Assembly (NCBI GenBank): GCA_910588595.1
Contig: CAJUQU010000025.1
Span: forward strand, 1 to 8,399
DNA from: an uncultured Lachnospiraceae bacterium
Lineage (GTDB): Bacteria; Bacillota_A; Clostridia; Lachnospirales; Lachnospiraceae
Direction of reading: 5' to 3'
Length of the DNA: 8,399 bases
The position numbers were made by a program, and so were the translations under genes. Within the stretch, counting starts at the first letter, position 1, and the number at the start of each line of letters is the position of its first letter. The notes beneath the pieces are model-generated. The model was not told the origin of the DNA. It ran no database searches and saw only the letters and a list, made by a program, of their open reading frames with translations. Below are positions 6,166 to 8,399 of this stretch, piece after piece.

Positions 6166-8033
6166 GGATGTTTCGTCTTGCCTTTATCAATTTCAGAAAC
6201 AGTTTCAGGAGTTATCTGTCGCTGGTGTTCTCCCTGGCATTCACGATCCTGGTTCTGTTCAATTTTCAGAATATCATCTACTCGGAATCGTTTGCGGTGC
6301 TGGGAGAGCATAACAAGGAGTACATCGATATGCTGGTTCAGACAGTGACTGTCGTGCTTTGCTGTTTCATGTTCTTTTTTCTGTGGTATGCGACCAATGT
6401 CTTTCTGACAAGGCGCAAGCGGGAGATCGGGATCTATATTTTTATGGGAATGTCAAACCGCAGGATTGGCAGTCTCTATGTGATCGAGATCAGCTTTGTG
6501 GGGATCACTGCACTTGTGACGGGAGTCGGATTCGGCGCACTGCTGGGCGGGTTGTTCCAGATGATCATGGGTGCAGTGTCCGATATCGCGGTAGATGTTC
6601 GGTTCGGAGTCTCATGGGAGGCGGGAAAAGTGACAGGTGTGTTGTTTCTGGCGATGTATCTCTTCTTTGCCTTGAAGGGCTACTGGAACATCACGCACAG
6701 CAGTGTGCTTGGCATGATCTCGGCAGCAAGGCAGAACGAGTATGTGCGTATGCCAAAGACTGTCCTGTGCGCGAAGGCGGTGCTGGGGGTTGCCGTGCTG
6801 TCCTCTGGTTATTATCTGGCAAATGCGGGCGGTATGCTGAATATGCTGAACAATCTCCTGGAGGCGGTGGTGCTTGTCATCATCGGTGTATATTTGCTGT
6901 TCGGCGGTCTGATCCCGCTCGCTTTCCAGACAGTTGCAGCCAATAAACAGTTTCTGTACAGCAGGCAGCGATGTCTGTGGGTGAATCAGATGATCTTCCG
7001 CATGCGGAAAAATTACCGCACGTATGCGATGGTCTGTATCGTGGGGATATGCTCGATCACGGCGCTTGCGACCGGGTTTGCGATGAAGGAGCGATACCAC
7101 AATCTCATAAGCTTTGACAACCAGTACACATTCCAGCTGCTCACCAACCAGAGCGGTCTGGGAGAGAAGGCAGCTGCCCTGATCAGCGGGGCGGGTGATA
7201 TCGCCTGCCAGACGTCGCTTGAGGCTTTGTCTGTAGATGATGTGCATCTGGTGCTCAAGTGTTCCGAGGTGAAACGCGTCGCGCAGGAGCGCGGCGCAAA
7301 GTCCGACCTGCCGGAGCCTGCAGATGGGGAGACATTTTATCTGTCACATCAGGTGCTGATGACTTTTATCTTCAATGAGAAGCCGGTTCCGGTGACGATC
7401 GGCGGGAAGGAGTATCTGGAGACACAGACGATCAGAGATCCCTACATCGGGTATATGCAGAGAGAGATGGGATGTTTCTACGTGGTGTCTGACAGTGCGT
7501 ATGAGCGGCTGAAAGGCCAGGGAACGACGCTGTATATCCACAATTATAAGCTTGCCGATGACAATGATTTCGCGGCGGCGCGCACGGCGCTCGACGTTCT
7601 GATCAGCAACACGGAGGAGAACTTTACGGCGCGTGTCGCGATCGATCCTTTTGACAATGACCTGGACTGGGTCAAGATGCTCCATGCGCTGTGCATATGT
7701 ATGTTCATGGTGTTTGTCGTCGCAAGCGGCTGTATCATGTTCATGAAGCTCTACAACGACTCGTACGAGGAAAAGGAGCGGTATCTCGTCCTGAGAAAAC
7801 TCGGCTTCTCCCCGGGGGTGCTGTCTGCGTCGATCGCGCGTGAACTGCTGAGCGCGTACATGCTGCCCTTCGTGGTCATGGCGGTGTCCGCTTATTTCTC
7901 TGTCCTCGCACTCGGCAGATTGATGCGCACCAGCCTGTTTTCCATCTATGTGGTGAGCACGTCGACAGTGCTCGTGGTGTTTGTGTTCTGTTATATACTC
8001 TCAGTTGCAGTGTATCGCAGAAATGTCTGCTGA
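6162..8033 (+). CDS. ABC transporter permease, BceB-like (FtsX family)
   Basis: This encodes a 623-residue integral membrane protein with about ten predicted helices: near 17-40, 57-80, 105-135, 155-172, 200-220, 232-256, 285-306, 505-528, 565-587 and 594-616. A large domain of about 200 residues (307-503) between helices 7 and 8 should face outside. This layout, and the length close to BceB (about 650), matches the permeases of peptide-antibiotic detoxification and sensing modules such as bacitracin and lantibiotic systems. Cytoplasmic coupling segments typical of FtsX-type permeases are visible: FLTRRKREIGIYIFMGMSNR (81-100) after helix 2 and ERYLVLRKLGF (539-549) after helix 8. Translation starts at ATG 6162, overlapping the ATPase stop, with GGAGGGG (6148-6154) seven bases upstream. 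The substrate cannot be read from the sequence. BceB-type permeases often signal to a cognate histidine kinase; none is encoded in the window. A terminator follows 28 bases after the stop. Confidence 0.9.
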   Translation: MRMFRLAFINFRNSFRSYLSLVFSLAFTILVLFNFQNIIYSESFAVLGEHNKEYIDMLVQTVTVVLCCFMFFFLWYATNVFLTRRKREIGIYIFMGMSNRRIGSLYVIEISFVGITALVTGVGFGALLGGLFQMIMGAVSDIAVDVRFGVSWEAGKVTGVLFLAMYLFFALKGYWNITHSSVLGMISAARQNEYVRMPKTVLCAKAVLGVAVLSSGYYLANAGGMLNMLNNLLEAVVLVIIGVYLLFGGLIPLAFQTVAANKQFLYSRQRCLWVNQMIFRMRKNYRTYAMVCIVGICSITALATGFAMKERYHNLISFDNQYTFQLLTNQSGLGEKAAALISGAGDIACQTSLEALSVDDVHLVLKCSEVKRVAQERGAKSDLPEPADGETFYLSHQVLMTFIFNEKPVPVTIGGKEYLETQTIRDPYIGYMQREMGCFYVVSDSAYERLKGQGTTLYIHNYKLADDNDFAAARTALDVLISNTEENFTARVAIDPFDNDLDWVKMLHALCICMFMVFVVASGCIMFMKLYNDSYEEKERYLVLRKLGFSPGVLSASIARELLSAYMLPFVVMAVSAYFSVLALGRLMRTSLFSIYVVSTSTVLVVFVFCYILSVAVYRRNVC

Positions 8034-8060
8034 CTGTATTTTCAGGGCAGTCTGTTCATC

Positions 8061-8094
8061 AAAAGCGAATCCATAGCGGCGGATTCGCTTTTTT
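8061..8094 (+). terminator. Intrinsic terminator of the ABC transporter operon
   Basis: AAAAGCGAATCC (8061-8072) and GGATTCGCTTTT (8081-8092) form a perfect 12-bp stem around an 8-base loop. A run of six T begins at 8089. Position and structure mark the end of the two-gene operon. The A-rich left arm could also let it work on the opposite strand. Confidence 0.9.
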
Positions 8095-8176
8095 GCTTCT
8101 CTTATGCACATGATCCCGCATCGCATTTTATCGGATCGAAATGCGTTGGGGCGTTTGGACTTCCATAATTTCATCG

Positions 8177-8215
8177 TTTCTGACATGGATTTCTGACATG
8201 GATTTCTGACATGGA
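8177..8215. repeat. Perfect triple tandem repeat, 13-bp unit
   Basis: TTTCTGACATGGA occurs three times without a mismatch at 8177-8189, 8190-8202 and 8203-8215. It lies between the operon terminator and a candidate promoter (8230-8259), so it may be a slippage-prone spacer or a set of regulator sites for a gene beyond the window. The 13-bp period does not match the helical repeat, so adjacent copies would not lie on the same DNA face. Confidence 0.9.
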
Positions 8216-8229
8216 ATAGTAAACTCTTA

Positions 8230-8259
8230 TTTACATTTGTTTTCCAATGGTGGTAATAT
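8230..8259 (+). promoter_or_regulatory. Candidate sigma-A promoter reading rightward out of the window
   Basis: TTTACA (8230-8235, five of six matches to -35) is followed after 18 bases by TAATAT (8254-8259), preceded by TGG as an extended -10. A nearby alternative -10 is TATAGA at 8257-8262. No start codon with a ribosome binding site follows in the window, so any leader would contain the tandem array at 8321-8399. Confidence 0.35.
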
Positions 8260-8320
8260 AGAATTGGATGCAGGTATCATTGATCTGATCTGATGATTTG
8301 GCAGACAGTTTTATATTTGT

Positions 8321-8399
8321 AGTTTCTTTATTTTAAAGTTTCTTTTTTAAAGTTTCTTTTTTAAAGTTTCTTTATTTTAAAGTTTCTTTTTTAAAGTTT
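8321..8399. repeat. AT-rich tandem array of alternating 16- and 14-bp units, running off the window
   Basis: Five full copies and a partial sixth of AGTTTCTTT(AT)TTTTAA are present. Copies 1 and 4 are the 16-bp form (AGTTTCTTTATTTTAA, 8321-8336 and 8365-8380). Copies 2, 3 and 5 are the 14-bp form (AGTTTCTTTTTTAA, 8337-8350, 8351-8364 and 8381-8394), and AGTTT at 8395-8399 opens another. The order long-short-short-long-short suggests a 44-bp higher-order unit. Copies of the same form are identical. The array probably continues beyond 8399. Confidence 0.92.

Larger units (their letters stand above)
8095..8320. other. Non-coding intergenic stretch with an imperfect hairpin
   Basis: I see no gene here on either strand. 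CGCATTT (8122-8128) and AAATGCG (8139-8145) form a 7-bp stem with a 10-base loop, with interrupted pairing further out. It has no U-tract, so it is not a clear terminator. A triple repeat, a candidate promoter and a small TGATC duplication (8280-8289) lie further right. Confidence 0.4.

Noticed and set aside
8001..8186. Minus-strand 61-codon frame crossing the operon terminator.
   Set aside because: It overlaps the permease end and a perfect terminator hairpin, and has no ribosome binding site or domain.

Overview
The window looks like a chromosomal stretch from a Gram-positive Clostridia bacterium, most likely a Lachnospiraceae-type gut organism. This is inferred from strong AAGGAGG-type ribosome binding sites, Gram-positive signal peptides, an AAA-ATPase-like/PD-(D/E)XK gene of a kind abundant in that group, and a BceAB-type ABC transporter. 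No rRNA, tRNA, CRISPR array or recognisable transposase was found, so the taxonomic call rests on protein style only.

Left part (1-1922) is a surface/secreted-protein zone in decay. It has an intact small secreted protein (80-616), then a gene-free gap holding the orphan C-terminal tail of a cell-wall-sorted protein (668-778, with an STGDN motif and hydrophobic segment). A longer secreted protein follows (937-1922). Its signal peptide is out of frame with the rest, and most of its first pre-peptidase C-terminal-like (PPC-like) domain appears to be missing. This zone is largely AT-rich, unlike the GC-richer genes to its right.

Middle part (1978-5048) holds two convergent genes that share one bidirectional terminator, a perfect 19-bp inverted repeat that includes the stop codon of the left gene. 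The left gene (1978-3387) encodes a 469-residue, cysteine-free, strongly charged coiled-coil protein that I do not recognise. The right gene (3447-5048, minus strand) encodes a 533-residue protein with an N-terminal AAA-ATPase-like domain and a C-terminal PD-(D/E)XK nuclease-like domain.

Right part (5049-8399) begins with a divergent intergenic region. It contains a 36-bp tandem duplication and three palindromes built on related ACAT/ATGT half-sites, which look like an operator array. The array precedes a two-gene operon for a BceAB-like ABC transporter: ATPase 5404-6165 and ten-helix permease 6162-8033, overlapping by ATGA. These transporters usually confer resistance to, or sense, cell-wall-active peptides together with a two-component system, and no such system lies inside the window. 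The operon ends in a strong terminator (8061-8094). The last 300 bases are non-coding, with a perfect triple 13-bp repeat, a candidate promoter for a gene beyond the window, and an AT-rich tandem array of 14- and 16-bp units running off the end.

The best leads for something undescribed are the operator array before the transporter, the unrecognised coiled-coil protein, and the repeat arrays at the right edge. I see no convincing new multi-gene system.
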